From NCBI RefSeq assembly GCF_000621745.1, contig NZ_JHXK01000010.1:1-64000 (forward strand): DNA of 64,000 nt. Reading direction: 5' to 3'. Both the position numbers and the translations under genes were made by a program. The number at the start of each line of letters is the position of its first letter. Within the stretch, counting starts at the first letter, position 1. Below the pieces are notes generated by a model. It saw only the letters and a list, made by a program, of their open reading frames with translations. It was not told the DNA's origin and did not search any database. This document shows, one piece after another, positions 47,332 to 56,358 of this stretch. The DNA is from Clostridium beijerinckii HUN142 (GTDB lineage: Bacteria > Bacillota > Clostridia > Clostridiales > Clostridiaceae).

Positions 47332-48210
47332 ATGATTTATTCCTTAGAAAATGAAAAAATTAAAATTACTGCTAGTGAGCATGGCGGTGAATTACACTCT
47401 ATAACAGGCAAGAAGGAAGGTACTGAATATCTTTGGAATGGTAATCCGGAATATTGGAAATACCACTCACCACATTTATTCCCCATAATAGGTAAGTTAA
47501 AGAATTCTACGTATAGAGTTGATGAAAAGGAATATGAATTACCATCTCACGGATTAGCAAGAATTTCTCAATTTACTTTGCTAAGTCAAAGTGATGAATC
47601 TATTACTTTTGAGTTAAAGTTCTCAGATGAAAGTCTTGAAGTGTATCCATACAAGTTTTCATTACAGGTGACGTATACTATTAAAGAAAATACTGTAAAA
47701 GTTAGTTATAAAGTTATCAACCTAGATAATAAAAAAATTTACTTTTCAATTGGGGCTCATCCAGCATTTATGTGTCCAATCGAAAAAACAGAGATATTAG
47801 AAGATTATTATCTTAAGTTTAACAAGATAGAGAATAGTTCAATTATGTGTTTCGATGAGAATACATATTTTACTCATGAAAGAAAAGAGTATTTAGTTAA
47901 TAATGATACTATTGAACTTAAAAAAGATATATTTAAAGATGATGCATTAGTATTCGATGATTTGAACTCGAATAAAATTACAATAAGATCCAAAAATCAT
48001 AATAAGTCTTTAAGTATGGAATTTGATGAATTTCCTTACATGGGAATATGGGCCCCAGTTGATGGTGCTCCATTTGTGTGCATAGAGCCTTGGTTTGGTC
48101 ATGCTGACTATGGAGATTTTAATGGAGAACTTAAGGATAAAGAAGGAATAATGTTCTTAGAAGAAGGAAAAGAATTTAACTGTAGTTATATAATTTCTAT
48201 TGAAGAGTAG
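47332..48210 (+). CDS. Aldose 1-epimerase family protein (LacX-like)
   Basis: 292 residues of the galactose mutarotase-like superfamily, LacX subgroup. Landmarks are ASEHGGELHSI, WKYHSPHLFPIIG, LPSHGLAR and SIGAHPAFMCPI with the catalytic His, and a C-terminal CIEPWFG with the Glu. It should interconvert anomers of a sugar or sugar phosphate. ATG 47332 has GGAGTGACG upstream. Single gene with its own terminator. Confidence 0.9.
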   Translation: MIYSLENEKIKITASEHGGELHSITGKKEGTEYLWNGNPEYWKYHSPHLFPIIGKLKNSTYRVDEKEYELPSHGLARISQFTLLSQSDESITFELKFSDESLEVYPYKFSLQVTYTIKENTVKVSYKVINLDNKKIYFSIGAHPAFMCPIEKTEILEDYYLKFNKIENSSIMCFDENTYFTHERKEYLVNNDTIELKKDIFKDDALVFDDLNSNKITIRSKNHNKSLSMEFDEFPYMGIWAPVDGAPFVCIEPWFGHADYGDFNGELKDKEGIMFLEEGKEFNCSYIISIEE

Positions 48211-48233
48211 AAATTGTAATATAATTGAGATAA

Positions 48234-48277
48234 TAAAAGCTATCTAACTTTAAATATTAGATAGCTTTTATTATTTA
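48234..48277. terminator. Bidirectional terminator between LacX-like and chemotaxis-type genes
   Basis: AAAAGCTATCTAA and TTAGATAGCTTTT form a 13-bp stem between converging genes. Confidence 0.88.
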
Positions 48278-48298
48278 TTAATAAATAGATTTTAAGAT

Positions 48299-49252
48299 CT
48301 ATGATAAATCTTCTATTGAATTACTCATCTTTTTAATAGCATCTTCTTGGTTATTAAGATCGGTAATAATTTCTTTTGATAAAGATTCATGTTCTTTGAA
48401 AAGAACACTTATGTTATCAATAGAATTAATAACAGTATCCTTTGCTTCAGAAGCAGTAGTCAAATTCTCTATGCAAGTGCTAATTTCTTCAGTAGCATCT
48501 TCTATAGAAGTTTTAATATCAGAAAAACTAGTTTTAGCTTCCTGTAGTGAGTTATGTTGAGTTGTTAAGGCTGAATTACCAGAATTCATTGCATTAGAAG
48601 CTTTTAATATGTCTATTTTAATTTCTTCAAGTATACTAGTTATACTTTGAACAGCAAGTTTTGAGTTCTCTGCAAGTTTTCTAACTTCACCTGCGACAAC
48701 AGAAAATCCTTTACCAGCTTCACCAGCTCTTGCAGCTTCTATAGCTGCATTTAATGATAGAAGATTAGTTTGGCTTGCGATTTGGCTTATAGAATCAGTT
48801 ATGCTGTTTACAGATTCAAGTTTTGATACTAGAGCATTTACTGTTGAAGTTGATATTGTGAAAGCGTCTTCAAGTTCGTTTAGAGATGTATCTAAATTTC
48901 CTATCGTATCTAATCCCGTATCAGCTAATTTATCAGTATCTAACACCTTAATGTGAACATTAGTAATGTTAATAGCTAAGTCTTCCATGTTAGCACGAAA
49001 ACCTGATAAAATATTCTTAACATTGCTTATTTCTCTACTTTGAGCTTCAGCAGAAGATACTAATTCTGATGCAGTAGATGAAGCGCTATTTATAGAATTA
49101 TCAATTAAGGCAGCTTTTTCTCTTAAATCATTTATATTAGTTAAATTTTTTTGACTAGCGTTAGTATTGTTTTCCCCACTGTTAGAAACATTTGATACAA
49201 TAGTTTCTGTCATAGCAGTATTTTTATTATTGTTCTTGTTAAAAAATCCCAT
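48299..49252 (-). CDS. Soluble methyl-accepting chemotaxis-type protein
   Basis: 317 residues without any membrane segment or recognisable sensor domain. The N-terminal 40 residues are polar; the rest is a long coiled coil with the MCP signalling tip ([18 protein letters not shown] and [14 protein letters not shown]). It should work in the cytosol with CheA/CheW, perhaps through a partner. ATG 49252 follows AAGGGGGAA. It is followed by nothing on its strand and lies next to the DUF2225 gene, 40 bp away, so the two are likely co-transcribed. Confidence 0.88.
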   Translation of the reverse strand: MGFFNKNNNKNTAMTETIVSNVSNSGENNTNASQKNLTNINDLREKAALIDNSINSASSTASELVSSAEAQSREISNVKNILSGFRANMEDLAINITNVHIKVLDTDKLADTGLDTIGNLDTSLNELEDAFTISTSTVNALVSKLESVNSITDSISQIASQTNLLSLNAAIEAARAGEAGKGFSVVAGEVRKLAENSKLAVQSITSILEEIKIDILKASNAMNSGNSALTTQHNSLQEAKTSFSDIKTSIEDATEEISTCIENLTTASEAKDTVINSIDNISVLFKEHESLSKEIITDLNNQEDAIKKMSNSIEDLS

Positions 49253-49291
49253 GTTATATTCCCCCTTGAAATGATAAATAAAAATATATTT

Positions 49292-49972
49292 TTATGTGTT
49301 GGCAGTTTTAATTAAATCTTTTCCAACGCGAGCCATCTCTTTAATTTTATAAGAAGAATTTGTATTAACAATAGTTTTAGAGTACCATTGTAATGCATCT
49401 TGATTATTTCCTAATTTTCGGTTTAATTCTCCCAAAAGATACATTAAAGAATCTCTTTGTAAGCCATATATAGGAAAAATCTCAGTCATATAAGCATTGT
49501 TGAATCCTTCGAGAGCTTGCTTTAAAAATAAGGTTTCTTGAATATTATTATCCAATAATCTATACATCCAAGCAATTTTTAGAGAAATCATGCCTTTTGT
49601 ACTATTTGGTAAATCAATAAGCATAGCATTTAATAAGGCTAATTTATAGCGCTCAATTGCTAATTTCTCATCTAAGATATATGGATATTCTCTCGGTTTC
49701 CATTTTGGTGTTACGTTGCTTAAAACAAGTTCTTTTTTATGTAATTTTAGTTTTTCAAAATCTGATCTCATTGCAGCGTAGCCACATGAATTACATATTA
49801 ATACATCATAAAAATATGGATTTGCTACAGAGTATCTTATAAAGAAATCTGAATCCTTAGAAATAACTCGTGGTGACTTAGATTTAACTGTTTTAGCTTT
49901 AAAATGCGAATTACAAACAGGACAGACTATCTGTTTGTCAAAAAGATGATTTAATATACTCGTATCACTCAT
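49292..49972 (-). CDS. DUF2225 family protein
   Basis: 226 residues. An N-terminal zinc-ribbon-like part has paired cysteines (CPVCNSHF and LICNSCGYAAM). A TPR-like helical region follows (RYKLALLNAML, LYLLGELNRKLGNNQDALQWY). This matches DUF2225 proteins common in clostridia, whose function is unknown. ATG 49972, first gene of a two-gene minus-strand unit with the soluble chemotaxis-type protein. Confidence 0.85.
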   Translation of the reverse strand: MSDTSILNHLFDKQIVCPVCNSHFKAKTVKSKSPRVISKDSDFFIRYSVANPYFYDVLICNSCGYAAMRSDFEKLKLHKKELVLSNVTPKWKPREYPYILDEKLAIERYKLALLNAMLIDLPNSTKGMISLKIAWMYRLLDNNIQETLFLKQALEGFNNAYMTEIFPIYGLQRDSLMYLLGELNRKLGNNQDALQWYSKTIVNTNSSYKIKEMARVGKDLIKTANT

Positions 49973-50175
49973 TTTCAGTCACCCCATTAAAAATGCAATC
50001 TAGAATAAAATTCTATATTATACATTGATTATAACATATTAAACGCATTCATAAATAGTCTATGAATATTTTTTAAATAGTTTATTTATTATTAATTACA
50101 CTTAATTTAAAGTTTTTGATATAATAGATAAGGATGAAATTGAGAAATGATAGTAATGTATTAAAGGGTGATATA

Positions 50176-50967
50176 ATGGCAATGAATGATTGGAAGGTTT
50201 TCTTAATGCCTTATGAGCAAGCAGTAGATGAACTGAAAGTTAAGTTAAAATCAATTAGAAAAGAATATAGAAAAAAAAATGAATATTCACCTATAGAGTT
50301 TGTAACAGGAAGAGTAAAAGAAGTATCAAGTATGTTAGAGAAAGCTAACAAATTTGAAATACCAATAGATAGGATTAGATATGAGCTTGAGGATATTGCA
50401 GGTATAAGAATAATGTGTCAGTTTGTTGATGATATAGACACAGTTGTGCAGATATTAAGAGAACGTAAAGATATGCAAATTCTTTATGAGAAGGATTATG
50501 TAAGGAATGTTAAAGAGAGTGGTTATAGAAGTTATCATATGATAATAAAATATCCTGTAAATATGGCAGAAGGATTAATAGAAATTTTGGCTGAATTTCA
50601 AATAAGAACATTAGCAATGAATTTCTGGGCAACTATAGAACATTCTCTTAATTATAAATATAAGCAACATATACCTGAACAATTGAAAGAAAAACTTAAA
50701 AGATCTGCGGATGCAGCATTTAGATTAGATGAAGAGATGTTAGAAATTAAAGATGAAATTAAAGATGCACAAAAGTTATTTGAGGTTAAATCGCATTTGA
50801 TTTCAAATATAATGAATTTATTATTAACTTTAATTTCACTAGGTAAGGAAACAGAGGCAGCCAGATTCCAAAAAACTTTAAATAAGTTAATAGAAGATGG
50901 CGAGGTTTGGGAATTAAATAGTTTACTATTTTCTGTTAAAAGAGAAATTGAAAAATATACGGATTAA
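50176..50967 (+). CDS. Small alarmone synthetase (RelQ/YjbM-type GTP pyrophosphokinase)
   Basis: Makes (p)ppGpp from GTP/GDP and ATP in stress. 263 residues, a RelA/SpoT synthetase domain without hydrolase or TGS domains. Catalytic and binding motifs visible are YELEDIAGIRI, ESGYRSYHMI and EFQIRTLAMNFWATIEHSLNYKY. ATG 50176 follows AAAGGGTG; the frame to 50134 lacks such a site. The C-terminal helices (about 190-263) are longer than in the 211-residue Bacillus RelQ. Monocistronic, with a terminator at 51030. A TATAAT box at 50120-50125 is a likely promoter. Confidence 0.92.
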   Translation: MAMNDWKVFLMPYEQAVDELKVKLKSIRKEYRKKNEYSPIEFVTGRVKEVSSMLEKANKFEIPIDRIRYELEDIAGIRIMCQFVDDIDTVVQILRERKDMQILYEKDYVRNVKESGYRSYHMIIKYPVNMAEGLIEILAEFQIRTLAMNFWATIEHSLNYKYKQHIPEQLKEKLKRSADAAFRLDEEMLEIKDEIKDAQKLFEVKSHLISNIMNLLLTLISLGKETEAARFQKTLNKLIEDGEVWELNSLLFSVKREIEKYTD

Positions 50968-51027
50968 GAATTTTTGTACATTAAGTTTATGAGGTAAAGT
51001 ATTTTTTATTGTTCGAATAATTTAAAA

Positions 51028-51081
51028 TATAGCTGTAGATTTTCAATATTTAAAAGAAATATCTGCAGCTAGTTTTTTATT
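51028..51081 (+). terminator. Terminator after alarmone synthetase gene
   Basis: TAGCTGTAGAT and ATCTGCAGCTA (one G-U) with inner TTTC/GAAA, followed by TTTTTTATTTT. Confidence 0.88.
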
Positions 51082-51099
51082 TTCTAGGAGATTATATTG

Positions 51100-51207
51100 T
51101 TGGACAATCCGTGGACAAATTATGAGAAAGACTATTCTGAAGGTTTTCTTTTAAAAGAGGATAAAAAAGAAAATATATTCGCCTGTATAAAATGTTTTTA
51201 TATGTAG
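51100..51207 (+). pseudogene. Possible 35-codon gene remnant
   Basis: TTG 51100 (or TTG 51097) follows TAGGAG. It opens a frame of 35 codons (starting LDNPWTNYEKDYSEGF) that stops at 51205-51207. The composition looks protein-like, but I do not recognise it. It may be the 5' stub of a lost gene or a short peptide gene. The structured element at 51225 follows. Confidence 0.25.
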
Positions 51208-51224
51208 AATAGTTCAGTAGTGTA

Positions 51225-51334
51225 GCATAACTGCTCTTTTTATAAGTGCATAGCTGCCGGATCTAATGTGCAGATTTTTCTCATATGTGTTCGAAAAGGA
51301 AGATGCGTAAAAATATCTCCGGCTCTACAGTTGC
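51225..51334 (+). ncRNA. Candidate structured element (copy B of three)
   Basis: Outer pairing GCATAACTG/CAGTTGC, then TAG/CTA, then GCCGGA/TCCGGC enclose an A/T-rich arm. ATAAGTG, AGCTGC, AATG and GAAAAGGAAG occur in the same order as in the element at 62530-62610 (AGAAGTG, AGCTGC, AATG, GAAGAGGAAG). Lies between the alarmone synthetase and the repeat-protein gene; the 200 bp after it show nothing clear. Confidence 0.4.
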
Positions 51335-51535
51335 CAGCGATTTTGTTCTAGAATATTGAATAAGGTATGTTGTAAAAAATTAATTAGATATATTAATATT
51401 AAATATTTATTAAGTATTATAAAAGTAGAATGTGTTTATTATTTAGGCATAGTGAATATGTGAGCAATATCAAGTATAATGTTTTATATAGAAATAATAT
51501 ATCATGAAATTAATATATATAATAAGGAGATAAAA

Positions 51536-52315
51536 ATGGATAGAGATCAACTATTATTGAGATTGAAAAACAATCCTGAATATATTCAGGAATTAGACAA
51601 AGTTGATGAGGAATTAGAATTATTTATTGTTAAGAATAATGGTAACAATATTAAATACATTAAGAAACCTAGTAAGGAGGTGCAAAAACAAGCTATTGCA
51701 AATACTCCGTTGTCAGTAAAACACATTAAAGACGTTGATGAAGAAATTGCTATAATGTGTGTTAAGAGCTTGTGGAACTCTTTAGAATTAATAAATAATC
51801 CTACTGAAAAGGTGATAAAGGAAGCTATTAATACTAAAGGATGGGCTATACAATTTGTAGAGAACCCTAGCGAGGAACTTCAATTATTAGCTGTTAGCAG
51901 GGATTATGATGCAATTAAATATATAGATAATCCTTCTGAAAAGATTCAGCTTAAGGCTATAGAAAACTACTATGTAGCAATTAGATTTATAAAAAATCCA
52001 AGCCTTATGGCTAAAATAAAAGCCATAGAGCTAAATGGAGAAGCTATAAATTATATTTCTAATTATGATTTAGATGAAATAAAGAAATTTATATATGAAA
52101 ACATAAATGTAGTTAAGTATATTTATGAAAGTATAGATGTATCACTAGTAATTGAGGTGCTTCAAGAAAAAATTAAAGAAGAAGATATTAGTAAGAAATA
52201 TATTGAAGATTTCCTAGAGCTAGAGGTTTTGGAAATGGATAAAATTAATTTTGTTAGAGAATATGGAAGCAAGAATGCTAAAAAATTGTTAGTAGATTAT
52301 AAATTATCTATATAA
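51536..52315 (+). CDS. Repeat protein (DUF4116-like) of the MoxR-VWA cassette
   Basis: 259 residues from ATG 51536, with AAGGAGA upstream. From about residue 25 to 190 it is a chain of about 23-residue units of the form A-IKYIDNPSEKIQLKAI, six or seven in all, as in DUF4116-type helical repeats. No signal peptide or membrane segment. Such arrays usually bind proteins. The stop lies 17 bp from the start of the AAA ATPase gene, and a VWA gene follows, so it may be the adaptor or target of that machine. Function is unknown. Confidence 0.7.
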   Translation: MDRDQLLLRLKNNPEYIQELDKVDEELELFIVKNNGNNIKYIKKPSKEVQKQAIANTPLSVKHIKDVDEEIAIMCVKSLWNSLELINNPTEKVIKEAINTKGWAIQFVENPSEELQLLAVSRDYDAIKYIDNPSEKIQLKAIENYYVAIRFIKNPSLMAKIKAIELNGEAINYISNYDLDEIKKFIYENINVVKYIYESIDVSLVIEVLQEKIKEEDISKKYIEDFLELEVLEMDKINFVREYGSKNAKKLLVDYKLSI

Positions 52316-52332
52316 GAATGGAGGCGAAAAGA

Positions 52333-53421
52333 TTGAATTATTTAGAGTGTTTAAATACAGTAGATTTAATAGTTGCATCAAATGATGTACCCTTAATTAT
52401 AGGAGAAAGTGGGGTTGGAAAGACTTCATTAGTTAAGCGCATAGCAAGAGAAAATGGGCATTATCTTGTTACAATAGATGCGAACTTGTTAAAAGAAGGG
52501 GAAATAGGTGGGCTGCCTGTAGTTGAAAATAGAATGACTATATATGCTACACATAGTAAATTGATTGAAGTCAAAAAGGCATTAAATGAAGATACAAATA
52601 GAAATGTTATTTTATTTATAGATGAATTGAATAGATGCGATCATGCCGTAGCACAAGAACTTATGAATCTTATCTTAAATAGAGAGATTAACGGATATAT
52701 ATTGGATGAGAGAGTTAAGGTAATAGCAGCAATGAATCCTTCTAATAAAAATGATGGCTTTAATAGCAGTCAATATGATGTTGTTGATATGGATCCGGCT
52801 CAAGAAGATAGATTTGTTTGGGTAAGGCTTGATTCTGATATTAAAGAATGGATTAAGTGGGGAATGAGTAAGGATGGAAACATTGATGAACACATTATAG
52901 AATTTTTGTCTACATTTCCAGAATATCTACATACTCCTGACTCAGAAGAGACAATAAAAGCTACTCCAAGGAGCTGGGAGAGAATATCAAAAGCATATAA
53001 AGTATTTGTGAAAAATAAGGGGAAATACTCTTTAGATACTTTACTGAATGTTGTAAAAGGAAATGTTGGAATTAGCATTGCAAATGATTTTGGGAATTTT
53101 TTAATTAACTTAAAAACACCTTTAGTAAAGGTTGAAGATATATTCAGTAGTGATATTTTAAATTTTGAGCTAAAGGAAAAAGTAGAAAAAGAAAATCATT
53201 CTAGATTATACATATTGTCAAAAAATTCGTTGAGGTATTTAGAAAACATGCCGATAGAAAGGAATTTAAGGCTATTTTCAGAACTTCTAAATTTATACCC
53301 AAGAGACTTGAGACTTGGTATTATGAAGGAAATAAAAAGAGATTATAAGGAAAGTGGACTATATGAAAAGTTACTGGGTAATGAAGAGTTTTTAGAAGCA
53401 TTTTTTAATATATTTAAGTGA
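52333..53421 (+). CDS. MoxR-like AAA+ ATPase
   Basis: 362 residues. Walker A GESGVGKTS is near residue 25, Walker B VILFIDELNRC near 95, and AMNPSNKNDG (sensor 1) near 135. The gap after AQELMNLILN fits the MoxR/AAA_5 class, chaperone-like ATPases that remodel partner proteins with VWA proteins. I chose TTG 52333 because GGAGGCG lies 7-8 bases upstream; ATG 52318 would contain that site. Same operon as the repeat protein (51536) and, across 146 bp with a repeat copy, the VWA protein (53568). Confidence 0.85.
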   Translation: MNYLECLNTVDLIVASNDVPLIIGESGVGKTSLVKRIARENGHYLVTIDANLLKEGEIGGLPVVENRMTIYATHSKLIEVKKALNEDTNRNVILFIDELNRCDHAVAQELMNLILNREINGYILDERVKVIAAMNPSNKNDGFNSSQYDVVDMDPAQEDRFVWVRLDSDIKEWIKWGMSKDGNIDEHIIEFLSTFPEYLHTPDSEETIKATPRSWERISKAYKVFVKNKGKYSLDTLLNVVKGNVGISIANDFGNFLINLKTPLVKVEDIFSSDILNFELKEKVEKENHSRLYILSKNSLRYLENMPIERNLRLFSELLNLYPRDLRLGIMKEIKRDYKESGLYEKLLGNEEFLEAFFNIFK

Positions 53422-53422
53422 G

Positions 53423-53493
53423 AATCCAAATCTATGATTTGGCTTATCGAACTTACTCAGCGAACGAACGTGAGTCGAGTTTCCTTTGAAAAG
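53423..53493 (+). repeat. Dispersed stem-loop repeat, copy c
   Basis: Begins two bases after the ATPase stop. CCAAATC/GATTTGG forms a hairpin, followed by GAACTTACTCAGCGAAC, GTGAGTCG and TTTCCTTTGAAAAG. The same words occur in order, on the other strand, at 31646-31715. It separates the ATPase and VWA genes but shows no T run. Confidence 0.65.
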
Positions 53494-53567
53494 TAAAGTT
53501 ATATCTAAAAATTGCTATTACAAATTAAGTTTATTGCAAGTAATCAATAAAAGAGGGGGAGGAGAGT

Positions 53568-54902
53568 ATGGATTTTGAAGAAAAAAGACAGCAACTTTTA
53601 AAAGAAGCATATCAATTGCATGAAGGTGATGAATTTAGCGACAAGTACAAAAGAAGTTTCTTTGAGTTAGTTGAAGACAATATATTATATTTATTACAAA
53701 CTCAAGATGTTTTTTTTGGGCAATTTATGCTTAGAGTTCAACGAAAAATAAATACTAGTTTAACTGCTCCAATAGCAACTATTCCAAAGCGTGATAGATT
53801 TGAGATGCATTTTAATCCATTTTTGTTTTTGGATTGTAATAGAAAAGAAATGGCAGCATTATTTAAACATGAAATATATCATATAATGAATTTGCATTTT
53901 GAAAGAGAAAGAAGATTGAAAACTAGATTTAGCAAAGAAGCGGTTAATGTTGCTTTAGATATTTCAATTAATCAGTATATAAAAGATCTACCGGCCTTTA
54001 GCAAAAGACTTGATACAGTTAATATGGAATATAATTTATCACTTGAAGAAAATAGAAGCGTTGAGGAATATGCAGAAGAGATTCATAAATCAATTAAGTC
54101 TAGAATAAAACAAGATAAATTTGATAAAGATGATGATTCAAAATATGAAGTAGATATGTCAAAAGTCCACGATTTATGGGAAAGTGCTCAAATAAGTGAT
54201 GAAGATATTAGTAATTTGACTAAGAAAACGGCTCTAAGTGCCTATAATGAAAATACTCCAAAAGGATTAGAAAACATAATTCTAGCTTATAAAGAAAAGG
54301 CAGAAATACCTTGGCAACTCGTTCTTAAGAACATTCTTCCAAGTGTGAAATCAGGTTATAAAAAGACAATAACAAGAAGGGACAGAAGACAGCCAGAACG
54401 ATTAGATTTACGAGGAAGGCTTCCTAAAAGTCAAACCGAATTAATTGTAGCGATAGATATAAGTGCAAGCATGAAAGATGGTGATATGCATAAGATACTA
54501 GTGGAAATACTGTCAATAACTTCAAATGTCAAAAATAAAATCACAATTATCGAATGTGATAGTGAAATTAGAAAAGTATATGACTTAAGAAATGAGAATG
54601 ACATAAAAAAGAGAAGTAAGGATAATGGAGCTACGAAATTTACACCTGTATTTAAATATATAAATGAAAATAATTTAAGAAGTGCTGTATTAATATATTT
54701 TACAGATGGCGTTGGAGAAAGAGAGCTTGAGGTAAAGCCAATTAACAAAAAAACTATATGGGTTATATCTGGGAATGAAGAATTATCATTAAAAAATGCT
54801 TATGGAGAGATTAAAAGAATAAATACTGAAAAGAAAGAAAGCCCAGGTGGAAATATTGGATTAAAGATGGTAAATGAAGCTATACATGACTGGGCTAGAT
54901 AG
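53568..54902 (+). CDS. HExxH metallopeptidase-like and VWA-domain protein
   Basis: 444 residues. The N-terminal half (DUF2201-type) has a zinc-protease-like HEIYHIMNLH at about 102-111. A variable acidic linker (about 180-215) follows, and the C-terminal third is a VWA-like domain with the MIDAS motif DISAS (near 300) and TDGVG (near 383). Proteins of this build pair with MoxR-like ATPases, as here. ATG 53568 follows GGGGGAGGAG. The HExxH suggests a peptidase or a former one; activity is not proven. Last gene of the cassette. Confidence 0.82.
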   Translation: MDFEEKRQQLLKEAYQLHEGDEFSDKYKRSFFELVEDNILYLLQTQDVFFGQFMLRVQRKINTSLTAPIATIPKRDRFEMHFNPFLFLDCNRKEMAALFKHEIYHIMNLHFERERRLKTRFSKEAVNVALDISINQYIKDLPAFSKRLDTVNMEYNLSLEENRSVEEYAEEIHKSIKSRIKQDKFDKDDDSKYEVDMSKVHDLWESAQISDEDISNLTKKTALSAYNENTPKGLENIILAYKEKAEIPWQLVLKNILPSVKSGYKKTITRRDRRQPERLDLRGRLPKSQTELIVAIDISASMKDGDMHKILVEILSITSNVKNKITIIECDSEIRKVYDLRNENDIKKRSKDNGATKFTPVFKYINENNLRSAVLIYFTDGVGERELEVKPINKKTIWVISGNEELSLKNAYGEIKRINTEKKESPGGNIGLKMVNEAIHDWAR

Positions 54903-54981
54903 GAAAATTATTAACTAATTTTAAATAGGCAAATATAAGGTAATATGTTAAAATAAATTACAGTATAGAGGAGTGATATTC

Positions 54982-55653
54982 TTGACCCAAGGAATGAAAA
55001 ATACAGAGTATACAAGATTTTTATCTATACTTCTTGTAGTAAGTATAATACTTAATATATATGTATTATTTAAATTGAATAATTACAAATATAAACTAGG
55101 TCAGGAATCTTATACTAAGATAGAGGATTTTAAGCAAAGAAACGAAAGTAATATGGATATTTTGTCTAAAGGAATTGAAGAGAATAGTCTAAAAAATGAA
55201 GATTTATTAAAACTTTATAAAAATTATGATGAAATGTCTAATGACATAATAGAATTATGGCAACAGTATAGAGCATATACTCAAAATGCAATACCCTTTT
55301 TTTCCAAGGTGATTAAAACTGATAAGATAATGGAAAATAATATAAATGAAAAAATAAAGGAGTATATGTTATCTACTTTAAGTAAAGAGATGAAAAATGA
55401 ATCAAGTAAAATACAGCTAGAAAGTGAAGATTTACAATCCTTTAAGCATATGTATGAAATTTCTTCAAAAACATATGATTATTTTAATGAATTTAATGAA
55501 GAAAATTTAAAGGGAGCTACAGGTGAAAATAAGGAAAGTAAAGTTATAAAAGAACGTTATTGGATAGATATGCTGGAAGGTATATATAAAATAAGTGATA
55601 ATTATGTGGATGTGCAATGGAAAATAGAGACAGTAAATAGTACAAATAAATAA
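54982..55653 (+). CDS. Membrane-anchored coiled-coil protein of unknown function
   Basis: 223 residues. One N-terminal membrane segment (about 14-32, FLSILLVVSIILNIYVLF) precedes a long polar, Lys/Glu/Asn-rich helical part likely to form a coiled coil outside or inside. TTG 54982 is chosen because AGAGGAG lies 8 bases upstream; ATG 54994 has its AAGG too close. I do not recognise a family. It is 79 bp after the VWA gene and might belong to the same transcript. A hairpin at 55729 ends it. Confidence 0.65.
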   Translation: MTQGMKNTEYTRFLSILLVVSIILNIYVLFKLNNYKYKLGQESYTKIEDFKQRNESNMDILSKGIEENSLKNEDLLKLYKNYDEMSNDIIELWQQYRAYTQNAIPFFSKVIKTDKIMENNINEKIKEYMLSTLSKEMKNESSKIQLESEDLQSFKHMYEISSKTYDYFNEFNEENLKGATGENKESKVIKERYWIDMLEGIYKISDNYVDVQWKIETVNSTNK

Positions 55654-55723
55654 AAGTATAATGGTAAGATAAGGTTGAAATTTTTTGCAAGGTTAATGTA
55701 AAGTATGTATAAAATTATAATCA

Positions 55724-55770
55724 AAAAAAATGAAGAATAAATATTCTTCATTTATTCTTGATTTTTTATT
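55724..55770. terminator. Bidirectional terminator before HesB-like gene
   Basis: AATGAAGAATA and TATTCTTCATT with a 2-nt loop, inside ATCAA/TTGAT, flanked by A and T runs between converging genes. Confidence 0.85.
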
Positions 55771-55776
55771 ATGATT

Positions 55777-56106
55777 TTAGTGGCATCCAGAGCAAGAACC
55801 GCCACATCCGCCTTCTGGTGCGATAACAGGTTTTAAGCTTAAACCATTACCTTCATTTTCATCAGAAGAAAGTATTATAAATCCACCAAATTGTTCTATT
55901 AGGGATTTTTCATATATAAATGAAATATCATTCATTTTTTCAACTTCATCAGCGTCAGTAGCCTCTGAAACAGATATGTTAAAAACTGGACCGCTACATG
56001 CATAACCAGCAAAATTTATTCTAATATTGAAATCAGTTATTTTATTTTCGTCTAAAAAAGCTTTAAATTCATTGTAAGCTTCTTCACTTATATTAACATT
56101 TTTCAT
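55777..56106 (-). CDS. HesB/IscA-like protein with Cys-rich C terminus
   Basis: 109 residues with the HesB-like fold pattern (VNISEEAYNEFKAFL, and NFAGYACSGPVFNISV). The C terminus is GGCGGSCSGCH, four residue groups rich in Cys suited to iron-sulfur or other metal binding. It differs from A-type carriers in lacking the usual CGCG end; related clostridial proteins include selenoproteins with Sec at one of these Cys, but here all codons are Cys. Monocistronic on the minus strand. Exact role unknown. Confidence 0.8.
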   Translation of the reverse strand: MKNVNISEEAYNEFKAFLDENKITDFNIRINFAGYACSGPVFNISVSEATDADEVEKMNDISFIYEKSLIEQFGGFIILSSDENEGNGLSLKPVIAPEGGCGGSCSGCH

Positions 56107-56358
56107 ATATAAACACCTACTTTATGAAATATTAATGATATTAAATCATTAAAGTAAGTATAGCATATATATATTAAAATAAAAAGTTAATATTAATAGT
56201 TATATTATGGCTAAGAATGTGCTATTATATTATGGTTTATTAAATATATAATGTTAATAAATAAATTGTGCAGTATTATACAAAATTTGGAAAATATGCT
56301 ATAATGAATAGGACTTATTAAGATTTTGCATTAAATATTGTAAGAAGGGGAATTAACT

